Shown: positions 1 to 9,077, numbered from the stretch's first letter. The stretch is DNA of 36,000 bases from Isochrysis galbana (GCA_018136815.1 CM030943.1:2059620-2095619); one strand, 5' to 3'. Made by a program: numbers and translations. Notes: generated from the letters alone by a model not told the origin.

Positions 1-373
1 CGCACGACGCCCGCGCCAGTGTAAGGGAGGGAGAGTGTGGGGTTGTCTCGCCGCGGTAACGTAGTAAGGATGCGTGCTAGTCGTGCGCGCTTGTGTGGCT
101 TGAGCAGTAGCAAACATCTCGCGGAGGCTGCGGTTATTGCTGGTTCAGGCACTTGTGTCATGTTGTGTTGCAGTCACCACCCCTCTATGTCCTGGGGGGT
201 CGCATGCGCGTCCCCTCCGCCATACCCTAAACCTAAACTGCTATTTATCTTTTCACTGTGGCGGACCAGGACAAATAGGTGGTAGGGCAGTCAGACAACA
301 AAGGGCATGATGGATCGTAGATGCTCCATTAGGCATTAGGCTGATATTAGATATTAGATCCTGATATCAAGAC
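1..373. other. Left edge, no gene seen
   Basis: I see no supported gene. An 82-codon frame on the plus strand opens only from a GTG and has no recognisable motif. The stretch ends in short AT-rich direct repeats built on 'ATATTAGAT' just before the first copy of the ORF1-like element. Confidence 0.5.
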
Positions 374-765
374 AAAAACTATTGTTATAGTTTTAGCGAT
401 GGAGCGCGCGCCGACCGCTCCCACCTCCCAGCCCCCCGCCGCCACGACGCCCCAACAACGGGGCCGCCCCAAGCCGCCGGAGCCCAAGCGCGCTCAAGCC
501 TCAGCCCCGCCTGATCAGGACGTCGACATGGCGCCACCCCCCTCGCCTCCCAAACAGCCACACAGCCAGGGAGGAGGCAGAGTCCTGTTCCCAGCTGCAG
601 ACTAAGACCAGGGCAATGCCTTTCCACCCGCCTCCCTTGCTTCGCCACCCAACCAAGGACTCCCCATGGGGGCTGGCAGCAGTGCTGCCACCCCCATGGT
701 GGCAATTCCTACCATCAGTGCACCCCTCGGGGGCGGGCACTTGACACAACAATCAATCATGGGAA
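374..765 (+). mobile_element. Decayed ORF1/Gag-like retroelement fragment, copy 1
   Basis: This is the first of three copies of one dispersed element (others at 6474 and 23566). Each opens with a near-identical AT-rich leader (AAAACTATTGTTATAG and on), followed by an ATG (here at 399) that encodes MERAPTAPTSQPP. An AT-hook-like RGRPKPPEPKR follows. This copy is stopped at 605 after 68 codons. Homology continues past the stop in a block containing ACTCCCCATGG and a stretch reading TISAPLxGGHLTQQSI in the longest copy. No reverse transcriptase is seen, so assignment to a LINE ORF1 or Gag is inference from the low-complexity, basic, proline-rich composition and the copy number. Confidence 0.6.
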
Positions 766-1105
766 GCGGAAGGGGCATTGAGAAGGGGTGAGGGCGTCAT
801 CTGTGACATGCGGTGCGGGAGCGAGAGAGTGCGATATGAAGAAGAAGAAAGGATTTCCTAGGTGAGTTGCCGCCAGCGTTTTCTTCCACAAACACCCGTT
901 TTCTTGAATAAACACCCTTATCCCTTATCTCCATACTCTCACCGACGAGAGTTTCGTTGTAGTGTCGAAAAGTCGCAAGGCACCGCCATAAGAACGACCA
1001 TAAGATTGATCGTAACAGCACCGTAAGATTGAGGTATGAACAGAGACAGAGTACGAGGTGACTGCCAGCGAAATGGGACAGGCACCCTGACAGCTTACGG
1101 GGGGG
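766..1105. other. Intergenic, no gene seen
   Basis: No supported gene. There is a loose repetition of 'CGTAAGATTGA'-like words around 990-1030 just ahead of the palindromic array. Confidence 0.5.
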
Positions 1106-1400
1106 AATAGCGCCTGGGGGCTCGAGGACAGCCCCCCGATAGCTCTCGGCGCCCGTCGTTTTCCCCCAATAGCTATCGGCGCCCGTCGTTTTCCCCCCAA
1201 TAGCTATCGGGGGCCGCCTTTCGCCCCCGATAGCTATTGGGGGCCGACCTTAAAACGCGATAGCTCCCCGGGGGACGTAAAATCTCCCAACAGCTCTCGG
1301 GGGATTGTCTCGGTCCCCCGATAGCAAGAGCTCTCGGTGGGGCTGTTGGCCATCGGGAGAAAATTTCCCCCCGAGAGCTCCTGGGGGGCGTTGGCTCCTG
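1106..1400. repeat. 30-bp tandem array of palindromic units
   Basis: A core (A/G)ATAGCTATCGG, often flanked by C and G runs to make a near-perfect palindrome (CCCCCRATAGCTATYGGGGG), recurs at 1106, 1138, 1168, 1199, 1229, 1259, 1289 and 1320. The spacing is 30-32 bp, or about three helical turns. Linkers are partly conserved (for example CGCCCGTCGTTTTC twice). Further degenerate units with GAGAGCTC run to about 1400. The array ends about 20 bp before a TATA box, so it could be a promoter-proximal operator array, or simply a satellite. Confidence 0.75.
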
Positions 1401-1418
1401 GGGGGTAACATATACTAG

Positions 1419-1428
1419 TATAAATATA
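1419..1428 (+). promoter_or_regulatory. TATA box of the RNase HII gene
   Basis: TATAAATATA lies 79 bp upstream of the RNase HII ATG. A pyrimidine-rich stretch follows at 1442-1474 (TTTCGTCCTTTCCC and on), where transcription would be expected to start. A GGCGC microsatellite then runs up to the ATG. Confidence 0.65.
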
Positions 1429-1506
1429 GAGAAGTACTACAGTATTTTCGTCCTTTCCCTTTTCTCCCCCCTCAGCAGGGGCGGCGCGGCGCGGCGCGGC
1501 GCGGCG

Positions 1507-2478
1507 ATGGCCCCCCTTCTGCGTCCATCGCGCCTCCTTGAGGCTGCGGCGAGCTGCTCTGGCGTGCTGGTGGTGGGCGTGGACGACTGCGGTCGCGGCG
1601 CGATCGCGGGGCCTATCTTTGCCGCCGCCGCACGCCTTCCCGCCGCCTGGGAGCCACAGAAAGCCCTGGTGTTTGGCGATGCGAAGGCGCTGAGCGTTGC
1701 TGAGCGAACGATTGCTCTGCGGGAGCTCGAGCGGGCGGGCGCGGTATGGGCGACGGCGGCGGTGGCACCAGCACGTGTAGATGTTCTCGGGCACCGACGC
1801 GCTACCGAGGCCGCCATGGCGCTTGCCGCTGAGAGGCTGCTGCGACGGCTGCGCAGAGTGGGCACCGAGCCGGTTGACAGGTTGCCGTGCCACTGCCTCG
1901 TCGATGGAGACGCCGTACCCGAGGGCGAGTGGTCGGGGGAAGCAGTGCCTCAGGGAGACGCTCGCGAAAGCTGCATCGCCGCCGCCTCCATCGCCGCCAG
2001 GGTGGCGAGGGACGCGTCGATGGCGTCGCTCGCGCGCCGGTGGCCGCAATACGAGTGGCTCGAGAATGGTGGGCACGCCAGCGCGCAGCATCTTTCGGCT
2101 ATAATCGCGGTCGGCCCCTGCGATGTGCACCGTGCAAGCTGTTTTCCCTTCATGCGCTCCAGCGGGCGACGGGCGGGCTACCATGTCCATAGGAATGCAG
2201 AGCTACAGGTACATCGTTGGTTGAACCGCGCAGCAGACCTTGAGAAACAGTCATTGAATGGTATTGCATACTCAGACGGTGAGGATGACGAGCAGCGCGG
2301 GCGCCTCCATCGGTACTTAGCCATGCACACCCGCCTGAAGTCAGCCCGCAGATTGCCTGCCTTGCAAGCAGACAAGCCTACTGGCGGCGGCATTGCAGGC
2401 AGGATGGTGTGGGAGCAGCCCGAGGCCAAGCGACAACGGCGCCGAACTCGTGCAAGACGAAGGCATGAAGGGAGATGA
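1507..2478 (+). CDS. rnhB: Ribonuclease HII (bacterial-type), with basic C-terminal extension
   Basis: Single exon of 323 residues from an ATG at 1507. RNase HII cuts the RNA strand of RNA-DNA hybrids and removes single ribonucleotides from DNA. Family landmarks appear in order. GVDDCGRGAIAGP (24-36) corresponds to the usual GxDExGRGxLAGP. GDAKALS (57-63) corresponds to DSKKLS. HCLVDG (129-134) and QGDARESCIAAASIAARVAR (149-168) with D169 follow, then a GPCDVHRASCFPF block that ends the core. The four acidic positions are D26, D27, D133 and D169; the second is normally Glu. The sequence is closer to bacterial/organellar HII than to eukaryotic RNASEH2A. About 100 residues follow the core and end in a strongly basic tail (AKRQRRRTRARRR) that could be a nuclear-localisation or nucleic-acid-binding signal. 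The antisense and offset frames here are shadows. Confidence 0.9.
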   Translation: MAPLLRPSRLLEAAASCSGVLVVGVDDCGRGAIAGPIFAAAARLPAAWEPQKALVFGDAKALSVAERTIALRELERAGAVWATAAVAPARVDVLGHRRATEAAMALAAERLLRRLRRVGTEPVDRLPCHCLVDGDAVPEGEWSGEAVPQGDARESCIAAASIAARVARDASMASLARRWPQYEWLENGGHASAQHLSAIIAVGPCDVHRASCFPFMRSSGRRAGYHVHRNAELQVHRWLNRAADLEKQSLNGIAYSDGEDDEQRGRLHRYLAMHTRLKSARRLPALQADKPTGGGIAGRMVWEQPEAKRQRRRTRARRRHEGR

Positions 2479-2887
2479 AAGCACGCATTGCTGCACGCGC
2501 GCACGAGGGTGCCATATCACGAGTTCTGCGTGCGTATTGCCACTTGGCCGCGCATCTTCGTGCAGCTGTCCTGCAGTGCTACGATATCATCTCTACCACC
2601 ATTCCTAACCTACATGCTGGTTTGCTTGCCGACCAAAGGCTAGTGTGTTTTGTCACCCCAACTCTAAGGATCGCCGAGATTGGTGGCCAAAAAGGGGCAG
2701 AAGGGTGGAACTGGGAAGGTTTGGGGAGAACCACGCTCACGATCCACGGCGGCAGCGCGCGCTGTGCTATTTCTCCATCTATCTTTTCTTGCACGTAACA
2801 ACGGCAACAACAGCAGCTTGCAGCTTGATGTGGGCATTGGCTTTGGCGTTGGCTCACACTTGTGCTACCCGTTACTTTGTTGTCTAA

Positions 2888-3072
2888 ACCCCGTATAATA
2901 CTCTTACCGCACACGCGGCCATGGACCCACTACTTTCACGCAGCAAACTTTCTACACCTACCCTTCCCACTCCCAGCCCTTCCCCCCCGCCCGCCATCTG
3001 GTGGGTGGCTACCCCCATGCACTACGTACTGCGTAGGGGTAGGGGGATAGGGGTGAAGGGCTCAGATATGGC
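2888..3072 (+). repeat. Dispersed repeat family C, copy 1
   Basis: Shares long blocks with 23413-23563. Both have ACCGCACACxCGGCC, a CACGCAGCAAA stretch, ACTTTCTACACC, CCAGCCCTTCCCCCCCGCC and a closing ATAGGGGTGxAAGGGC, in the same order and orientation. I see no coding potential. Confidence 0.7.
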
Positions 3073-3626
3073 GTCCGGAGGCGCCCCCCCCGCCCCCACT
3101 CCCCCCCGGTGATCCGTTCCCCTCTTTCCTCCTGCGCTCACCGGGAGGGCGGCGGCCTCGGTCCCGCGACTTTTAGCCTTGTGCCTTGTACTGTAGCAAC
3201 GCTGACGAATTGGAGTGGCCCATAGGGCCTGAGGGCAATGAGGAAGGAGGCATGCCAGTCACATATGCGGGGACATCCCACGAACATCCTGTGTTCGTTT
3301 TGATCTTTGTGGTGTACCGGGCTCCACCACTTATGTCCGCCGCGCGCGCGGGTGCGCGCGGTCTCACCTCGTCGGCTCCTTGCCATCTTCTCGCTGAGGG
3401 AGTGAGTGAGGCAGTGAGGGTGAGAGCCGCCATACCGGCGCCCCGCGACACGCCCCCGCCCCCCGCGCCCTCCCCCCACAAGTTGCGCATATGGGCTATT
3501 TTGGGGCCCAAATTTTGCGAAAGTTTTTGTCCATGAAAGTGGCCCAAGTTTCGAAATGAGTTTCGCGAAACTCTGACCGGGCCCTATTCGTTTGCCCTTT
3601 ACAAGATGGTGCGCATCGCACCCCCT

Positions 3627-3643
3627 AGTGAGTGACCGGGCTA
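3627..3643 (-). repeat. TIR-like terminus, TAGCCCGGTCACTCACT
   Basis: On the minus strand this reads TAGCCCGGTCACTCACT followed by AGGGGGTGCG. The same word occurs at 8186 (+), 11988 (+, one change) and 25085-25101 (-, one change). The minus copies share the following AGGGGGTGCG block; the plus copies share a different one (CATTTTRACCACTAT). This looks like the terminal repeat of a transposon family, but no pair here bounds an obvious element. Confidence 0.5.
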
Positions 3644-4698
3644 CCCACAGCAGACAGCAGGGGAGGAGTGGAGAGAGGTTGGGGGGCTAGTCCCCCCTCC
3701 ATGCTCCATGGATCAATAACCAACTATAAACGTAGGCTTGCGTTACTTTGTAGTCTAGGACGATCTATAGTATTCTGTATATAGGCTGTAGGGTGTCATC
3801 TATCAGCTCTAATCTATTCCCTTTGTAGCCATCACTTATGCGCCATCACTCCAATTTGTTGGTGAGGTGGGGCGCAGCGGTGGGAGCGGGGGCCCCACAG
3901 TTAGTCGTTAGTCAGCTCGCTATTCATTATTGCGATCACCCGAGTATGGCGGGTCGAGGCACCCGCGGCGGCTCCGGCGCCGCCCGCCCGCAGGTGCAGG
4001 CGGATGCTAATGCTAAGCGCTTGCCGGAGCTTAAGCACAAGAGCCATGTCTGACCGGGTTAGCAGGGCGAGAGGGAAGGGAGCAAGGCGCCACCCAGCTC
4101 GCGCGGGGGGTCGGCGTTTGGATACGCTGGAAGGCGGCGTGGTGGTGGGAGGGCTCTCTAGCGACCACGGGAAGAAGTGCCCGAACGTATCACCGCACAA
4201 AACAACAGTCCCTCATCATCACACTGCATTGAAGCGATTAGATTTGGTGAATAGTGAGAAGGGCACTAGAAATGTGCTCTTGTGCTACTGATACGTCGTT
4301 TCGCCTCCACCAAAACTGCTCCTCTCGCTTCAGCCTCAGCAAGGGACGGGAAGCGGAAAGAAAGCTTTGCAAGAAAGGTGGCGAGCCGCCTGGCTCAATT
4401 GACTGCGACTTTGCCCGTTGTCTGTAGTGGCATGATAGTATTTGCGAGCTTAGATACTAACGCAAGCGAACCCCGCCGTTACCAGTACTCCATAGGCTGC
4501 TCATGACGCCCCAAGCCTCTCGATACGATACAGCCATGCGCAGCTCTGCCCCTCGCTCTCCTGCGCAAAAGGTGTTCACTCTCCACGCTGTGCCTCCCGC
4601 AGGCTTCCTCTCGAAGCTCCGAACCCATAGATCTGCCCCTCACATCTGGCCACTTTTAACCATCTTCTTTTCATCGACAAGGGAGTTGAGGCGCCATA

Positions 4699-6142
4699 TC
4701 AACTGCCTGAGCCTGAGAGCAAGGACGGTGGGAGCGTGCAAAGAAGTGACGCGCTAGGACGGTGCACTGCGACCAAGCGGCTTGCTCGTGGTAGCTCGGG
4801 TTGGGCAGCGCACCGCTGGTTCATTGCAGCGAATGCTTGTCCACCACCTTCGCAATTTGCCGCTTGCGCGCGCATCTCCTCTGCGCGCGGCGTGAGCGCA
4901 TCGATCTCGGCCCTCGTGTACGCTTCTTGGACTCGCAGCCACTGCAGACGCAAGCGACGGACGGCCGCAACGTCCGCGTCTGAGGAACAAGGATTAGGTT
5001 CGGAAGGGATCTTTCAGCCGAGCACGGGCTTCAATCGGCCGCGTGACGGGCTGTGAAGAGTATGTATGAAGCGCGCCAGCCCGTCATTCATGAGCTCAGG
5101 CCGTCATGTGTTCGATGAGGGCGCAGCGCAGCTCACCAGCCGCTTCCTCGGCTAATCTGTAGAACACCTCAGGAGCAGTCGCAAACCCTTCTGGAAGTGC
5201 GATCACACGCAATTCGGGCGAAGCTGGTGTGTGAGGCCCATTCCCACCGCGAGTGGAATCTGGGCTGGCATCGATTGGCCCGCCCGCCGATCCAGCCTCC
5301 ACGTCTGGCATCCGCCCCGCGATTCGCTCGCACTCGTGCTTGAAGAGGCTCATCGCAGCATCGAAGCGGTCAGCCGACGCAATTGGAACGGCGAGCTGGA
5401 GCGCGTCGGAAGGCGGAGGCGCGGACCTCCAAGTGAGAGCTGAGTCGTCGCGCGGCGACCACCACTGCAAGGCGTTCGGCAGGCACTCATCGCCGTCAGC
5501 CGCCTCTTCAGGCTCGTCATCCGGAGCGATGGGGCCGAGGGGTGAATCTGCTAGAGCGGCCGGAGGACCGCTTGGAGCTACGAGGGCAAGAGTGTCAGGC
5601 GCAGAGAAGGGCTCAGCGGCGTTCGCAGCATTCCCGAGCGGCAGCTCCTGCAATGGCGGCACCGCGTCGCCAAGTTTGGAGGAGAACTTCGCATAGAACG
5701 ATCGTCCCTCCTCACTGAGGGCTGCTGCGGGTGTGGGGACTCCTCCGAGGGTGACTCCTCCCACAGGCCTTCGCGGCCTCTGCTCCAGCTCTGCTGGCTC
5801 TCCGAGGATCAAATCGTCTGAGACGCGGAGCGCCCTGGCGCGTCGGGGCATATGATCCGCCAAGAATCTCTCGATAGCGCGCGCGGGCACCGCAAGCTCC
5901 GCCCTCATCCAGCGGCGGAAGTCTTCGTCATCGACGAATCTCTCGCAGATCGAGAAGAAAGCTCCTCCACCTGCAAGGCCGAGCGTGGCGAGGAGCGCGG
6001 CGCCCGTGCGCCAGCGCGAGCCACCGCTACTACTATTGCCGCTGCTACTCGAGCACGCACGCGCACTGCCGCCCAGACGGCCAGGGCGATGGGTGGAGAG
6101 AGGGGAGAGGGAGAGGAGAGGGAGACGCGCCGCCCGACGCAT
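4699..6142 (-). CDS. Unknown protein, putative organelle-targeted and membrane-anchored (2 exons)
   Basis: Model: exon 1 at 6142-5137, intron 5136-4980 (157 nt, GTGAGC...TTGTTCCTCAG, with CTAAT as a likely branch site), exon 2 at 4979-4699; 428 residues. The intron is inferred because the exon 1 frame meets a phase-1 donor, and a helical, charged coding stretch (LQWLRVQEAYTRAEIDALTP) resumes in the matching phase. Reading through gives a shorter 348-residue form ending at 5096. The N-terminus is basic and S-rich, like a mitochondrial presequence. Residues 46-64 form one hydrophobic segment, after which comes CERFVDDEDFRRWMRAEL. The middle is low-complexity, A/P-rich and acidic. I do not recognise the family. 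Start at ATG 6142. Confidence 0.6.
5044..5086. repeat. Inverted repeat within the intron
   Basis: TGACGGGCTG (5044-5053) and CAGCCCGTCA (5077-5086) are perfect 10-bp complements separated by 23 nt, inside the intron of the 6142-4699 gene. The same arm sequence recurs in a tight hairpin at 32618-32641. Confidence 0.6.
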
Positions 6143-6160
6143 CGCGCGCGCCCCGCTGCT

Positions 6161-6170
6161 CTTTTATAAC
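6161..6170 (-). promoter_or_regulatory. TATA box next to the start codon
   Basis: On the minus strand this reads GTTATAAAAG, a consensus TATA box only about 20 nt upstream of the ATG at 6142. Ordinary TATA-to-start spacing would put the transcript start at or near the ATG, leaving almost no leader. Confidence 0.55.
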
Positions 6171-6473
6171 AGTAGTAGAGCGCTCGCTCCCGCAGGTCCT
6201 CGCGCCCCATTCCTACATTCTACATTCTACATTCCTAGTACTCTAGTAGTAAATTCCTACATGGCACATGGTACATGGTGATGGTTATGGTTACATGGGA
6301 GATGCGGCCCACGACTCCCCGAGATACGGTAGATACGGCTGTATCTGGCCCGTTCCCCAGATACGAGAGACGGTAGCTTCCGTATTCTGTGTCTCCCAAC
6401 TCCCAACCATGTCGCATCCGCGATCGACCTTTTTGTTTCAGAAATTGTCTGCGTTTCTATGTCCCCTCCTTGT
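6171..6473. other. Intergenic, no gene seen
   Basis: Contains short imperfect direct repeats (ACATTCTACATTC, then CATGGTACATGG/TTACATGG) and paired AGATACGG/CCGTATCT words at 6320-6400. No supported gene. Confidence 0.5.
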
Positions 6474-7230
6474 AAAACTATTGTTATAGTTTTAGCGATG
6501 GAGCGCGCGCCAACCGCTCCCACCTCCCAGCCCCCCGCCGCCACGACGCCCCACAGGGGCCGCCCCAAGCCGCCGGAGCCGAAGCGCTCGCAGGCTGCCC
6601 CACTGACCGACAGCGATGTGGACATGATCCTCCCGCCCTCGCCTCCCCACCAGCCATACAAGCAGGGAACAGGCAGATCCTGTTCCCTGCAGACCAACAG
6701 AGCGAGCCTCTGGCCCTGCCGCCTACATCTGCCGCCGTGCCACCACAACAAGGACTCCCCATGGTGGGTGGCAGCCTTGCTCCTTGCTGCCACCCCCATG
6801 GTGGCAACTCCTACCATCAGTGCACCCCTCGCGGGCGGGCACTTGACTCAACAATCCATCATTGGAGCCTTTACGGCTCCCAACCCACTCTACAACACAT
6901 CACAGAAGTCGTACGCTGAGGCGGCCGGCCCCAAAGGGAAAGGGAGAAAGGGAGGCACCCTCAGGAAGCACAGAAAGCCCCACCACCACCCACTCAACAA
7001 CCACCACCGCCCTCGCGCAAGCGAGCGGACCCACAGTCGGAACCAAAACCGATCCAGACTCACACCACACAATTCGCTTCTCCCCCTCATGATGAGGAGG
7101 AGGAACCGGACGACACCCCCTTCTTCATTCAGCTAGCACAGCTAGCTGAAGACAAGAAGGACATCAAGAGTGAGGATGTAGCAACCTACATGAAGTACCT
7201 TCTTTCCAACCTTGAAAGCTTGGATGCCAC
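6474..7230 (+). mobile_element. ORF1/Gag-like retroelement fragment, copy 2 (longest)
   Basis: Same leader and MERAPTAPTSQPP start (ATG 6498) as the 374 and 23566 copies. The frame runs to 7136 (212 residues), but the later part is out of frame with the evident coding sense. After KSYAEAAGPKGKGRKGG it becomes H/P-rich, while another frame reads on with an acidic stretch and then FFIQLAQLAEDKKDIKSEDV and YMKYLLSNLESLDATR up to 7230. It is therefore a frameshifted relic. RGRPKPPEPKR is AT-hook-like, and SYAEAA resembles a motif common in LINE ORF1 proteins (from memory of such proteins, not a search). At 7231 it abuts the 84-bp repeat. Confidence 0.6.
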
Positions 7231-7520
7231 CCGCGCCGAAATCGGCCACGCCCCCGGCTTCAACGCTACCGCCCCGGTGCCGTGATACGCGCGAGTGCCC
7301 AACTTTGAGCCGGCACCGAGCGCGCTGGCGGCGCTTTGGTGTTGATCCAGTTGCACTGGGTGGCACACCAAGCACCATATTCACAAATGCCGCCCTTGCA
7401 GCTACGCCAATCGCCGCAGCCGGCCGCGTGCATGCACCGCGCCGAAATCGGCCACGCCCCCGGCTTCAACGCTACCGTCCCGGTGCCGTGATACGCGCGA
7501 GTGCCCAACTTTGAGCCGGC
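7231..7520. repeat. 84-bp direct repeat pair with a 122-bp spacer
   Basis: 7231-7314 and 7437-7520 are nearly identical (start CCGCGCCGAAATCGGCC, end CAACTTTGAGCCGGC), offset by 206 bp. Repeat plus spacer recurs in inverted orientation at 24420-24625. In one minus-strand frame each copy reads RLKVGHSRVSRHR then GSVEAGGVADFGA, continuous with the open frame starting at 7788, so it may be part of a retroelement protein that was tandemly duplicated. Confidence 0.7.
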
Positions 7521-8180
7521 CGCCGGTTCCGACGAAGTAGACCCCTTGTGGGCCAAAAGAAGTTCCCGCTGTTCCCATGGGCAGAGAGAGGGCGGGACTA
7601 TGAGAGGGCGCGGTCGTAGGCGCCAAGGCGGAATTTGTGCTTGTCGAACATGCGATGACTACAGGCTCGTAGGCAGAGGGCAGTTCGATCGAGCCGGCAG
7701 CTGACGCGGCCGTAAAAGAGTCGTTGTTGGTTGCGGGTGGGAAAATGTCAGAGAGGTCATGGTAGGAGTAGTTGTCATTGTCTGCCATCGAGCGCTTCGA
7801 GCGAAGAGGTAGACGGAGGTTCTGAGGATTGCGACGCGCGGCGTCGGAGAGTAGAGACGAGGCTAGCTAGCGAGCTAGTGGAAGAGAGAGAGAATGAGAA
7901 TGAGAGCTTCTTAGGTCCAAGGTAGACACAAGGGGCTACAACGCGGGGACTCAAAAAGTTGCTTATCAACAGAGACACACAAACTAAACCAAACGGGGCG
8001 AAAACTAACCACACTTGGACGGACGACCGAACGTCGGCACCAAGGCAACTTAGCAGCGCACGGACAAGCGACAGAGGGGACGGAACAACGAGGGCAAACC
8101 TCGCTGGGGGAGCTGCGACCGAGGTATAACAGAAGACGGACGACAATAGTGGAACGTTTGATGTCATCAAAAAAAATCTT
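7521..8180 (-). mobile_element. Candidate retroelement 5' region with truncated Gag-like start
   Basis: On the minus strand an ATG at 7788 opens a frame starting MADNDNYSYHDLSDIFPPAT. The frame is S/T/A-rich, runs through GVYFVGTGGRLKVGHS into the 84-bp repeat, and ends near 7402. The roughly 350 bp upstream (8140-7800) are pyrimidine-rich with no frame, as an LTR/leader would be, and contain TGTTATACC near 8130. No second LTR, primer-binding site or polymerase domain is visible, so this stays tentative. A host-gene first exon is the alternative. Confidence 0.35.
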
Positions 8181-8185
8181 AAGAT

Positions 8186-8241
8186 TAGCCCGGTCACTCA
8201 CTCATTTTAACCACTATTTCCCACCTCCCCTGGGTGTCCAA
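8186..8241 (+). repeat. TIR-like terminus with shared 55-bp block, copy 1
   Basis: TAGCCCGGTCACTCACT followed by CATTTTAACCACTATTT and CACCTCCCCTGGGTGTCCAAG; the same order is found at 11988-12050. The first word is shared with 3627-3643 and 25085-25101 on the other strand. Confidence 0.6.
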
Positions 8242-8242
8242 G

Positions 8243-8416
8243 TTCCCTGCAGTGGAGCAGTTCGCTACAGTTCCCTGCAGTGGAGCAGTTCGCTACAGTT
8301 CCCTGCAGTGGAGCAGTTCCCTGCAGTGGAGCAGTTCCCTGCAGTGGAGCAGTGCCCTGCAGTGGAGCAGTTCCCTGCAGTGGAGCAGTTCCCTGCAGTG
8401 GAGCAGTTCCCTGCAG
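8243..8416. repeat. 18-bp minisatellite
   Basis: Eight full units of TTCCCTGCAGTGGAGCAG plus a partial ninth, starting at 8243, 8271, 8299, 8317, 8335, 8353, 8371, 8389 and 8407. The first three are separated by two identical 10-bp spacers (TTCGCTACAG). The unit carries the palindrome CTGCAG. Because 18 is a multiple of three, several frames on both strands stay open (for example repeated SLQWSS); these are not taken as genes. Confidence 0.9.
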
Positions 8417-8481
8417 TTGATCCCCCCTATAGACGTGTGACGAAACTCGTTCTCTGCTTTTAGAGTGTGTTTGTATTCAGT

Positions 8482-8600
8482 GATTGAACGCTTTTCCATG
8501 CGGCGGGGGTGATGGCGATTGAACGCGTTCCACGTGTAGACTGGTGGCGATTGAACGCTTTTCTATGCTGTGGGTGATGGTGATTGAGCGCTTCTCGCCT
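8482..8600. repeat. 33-bp tandem repeat, four degenerate units
   Basis: GATTGAACGC begins at 8482, 8517, 8549 and (as GATTGAGCGC) 8582, each preceded by GTGATGG- or TGGTGG-like sequence and mostly followed by TTTTCYATGC. Spacing 32-35 bp. No coding role seen. Confidence 0.7.
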
Positions 8601-8657
8601 TTGCCTGCGACCTGCGAGACCAAAACAGGATCCTGGCGTGGGGGCTGTCTTCTGTCT

Positions 8658-8833
8658 GAGTGTGGAGGGAGGGGCGCTCCGGCTAGCGCAGTTAGAAAGC
8701 TAGTGATGAGCTGGGTGGCATAAGGGGGAAGGGTGCTTGCGCTTGCCGCGGCAGGGAGTCCTATCTTCTATCTTGAGTGAGCGCTAGTCCCGTTCCTTTG
8801 CCGCGCCGCGACCCATAAAAATTTGTTAAAAAT
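8658..8833 (+). repeat. Dispersed repeat family B, copy 1
   Basis: Matches 17245-17392 in order: GAGTGTGGAGG, AGAAAGCTAGTGATGAGCTGG, TAAGGGGGAAGGGTGCTTG, GAGTGAGCG, CTAGTCCCGT, CGCGACCCAT and TTGTTAAAAAT. It is short, non-coding and ends A/T-rich, as a SINE or a MITE remnant might, but no tRNA-like box was recognised. Confidence 0.65.
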
Positions 8834-9077
8834 TCAAGTAGATAGGGGTCGGTCACTATCACTATCTAACTAGATAGGGGTCGGTGAACTACCCACAATA
8901 TCCGGTTAGTCCCAAATCCAAGTGATTACGTGATTAAAGGCCTTAGGGAAGGGGGAAGGGGTGAAGGGGAAGGGGTCAGGAAGGAGACGAGTAGAGGAGA
9001 GAGTTTTGTTTTCACAGGCGAAGCCGTTTGAAGAGAGGGCGCGCGCTGCGGCGTCGGCAGCGGAGACGCCGCCGCAG

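Larger units (their letters stand above)
2479..4698. other. Intergenic, repeat-rich, no convincing gene
   Basis: No frame shows recognisable protein features. Short ATG frames at 3946 (35 codons, rich in small residues) and 4046 look like chance. The stretch contains a dispersed repeat (2888-3072), an AT-richer segment around 3480-3620 with the palindrome GTTTCGCGAAAC, and one end of a TIR-like repeat at 3627-3643. An unrecognised exon cannot be excluded. Confidence 0.45.

Noticed and set aside
1106-1400. CRISPR-like spacing of the palindromic array
   Set aside because: The units are the variable palindromes themselves and the linkers are partly repeated. The context is eukaryotic and there are no cas genes.
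1234-2190. 318-codon minus-strand frame over the RNase HII gene
   Set aside because: Antisense shadow; it runs through the palindromic array and lacks recognisable features.
5096-5136. Unspliced C-terminus (stop at 5096) of the 6142 gene
   Set aside because: Not excluded, but the phase-matched GTGAGC/CTCAG intron and coding-like sequence beyond it favour the spliced form.
8658-8833. Repeat family B as a tRNA-derived SINE
   Set aside because: No A/B box was recognisable in either copy, so it is left as an unclassified dispersed repeat.
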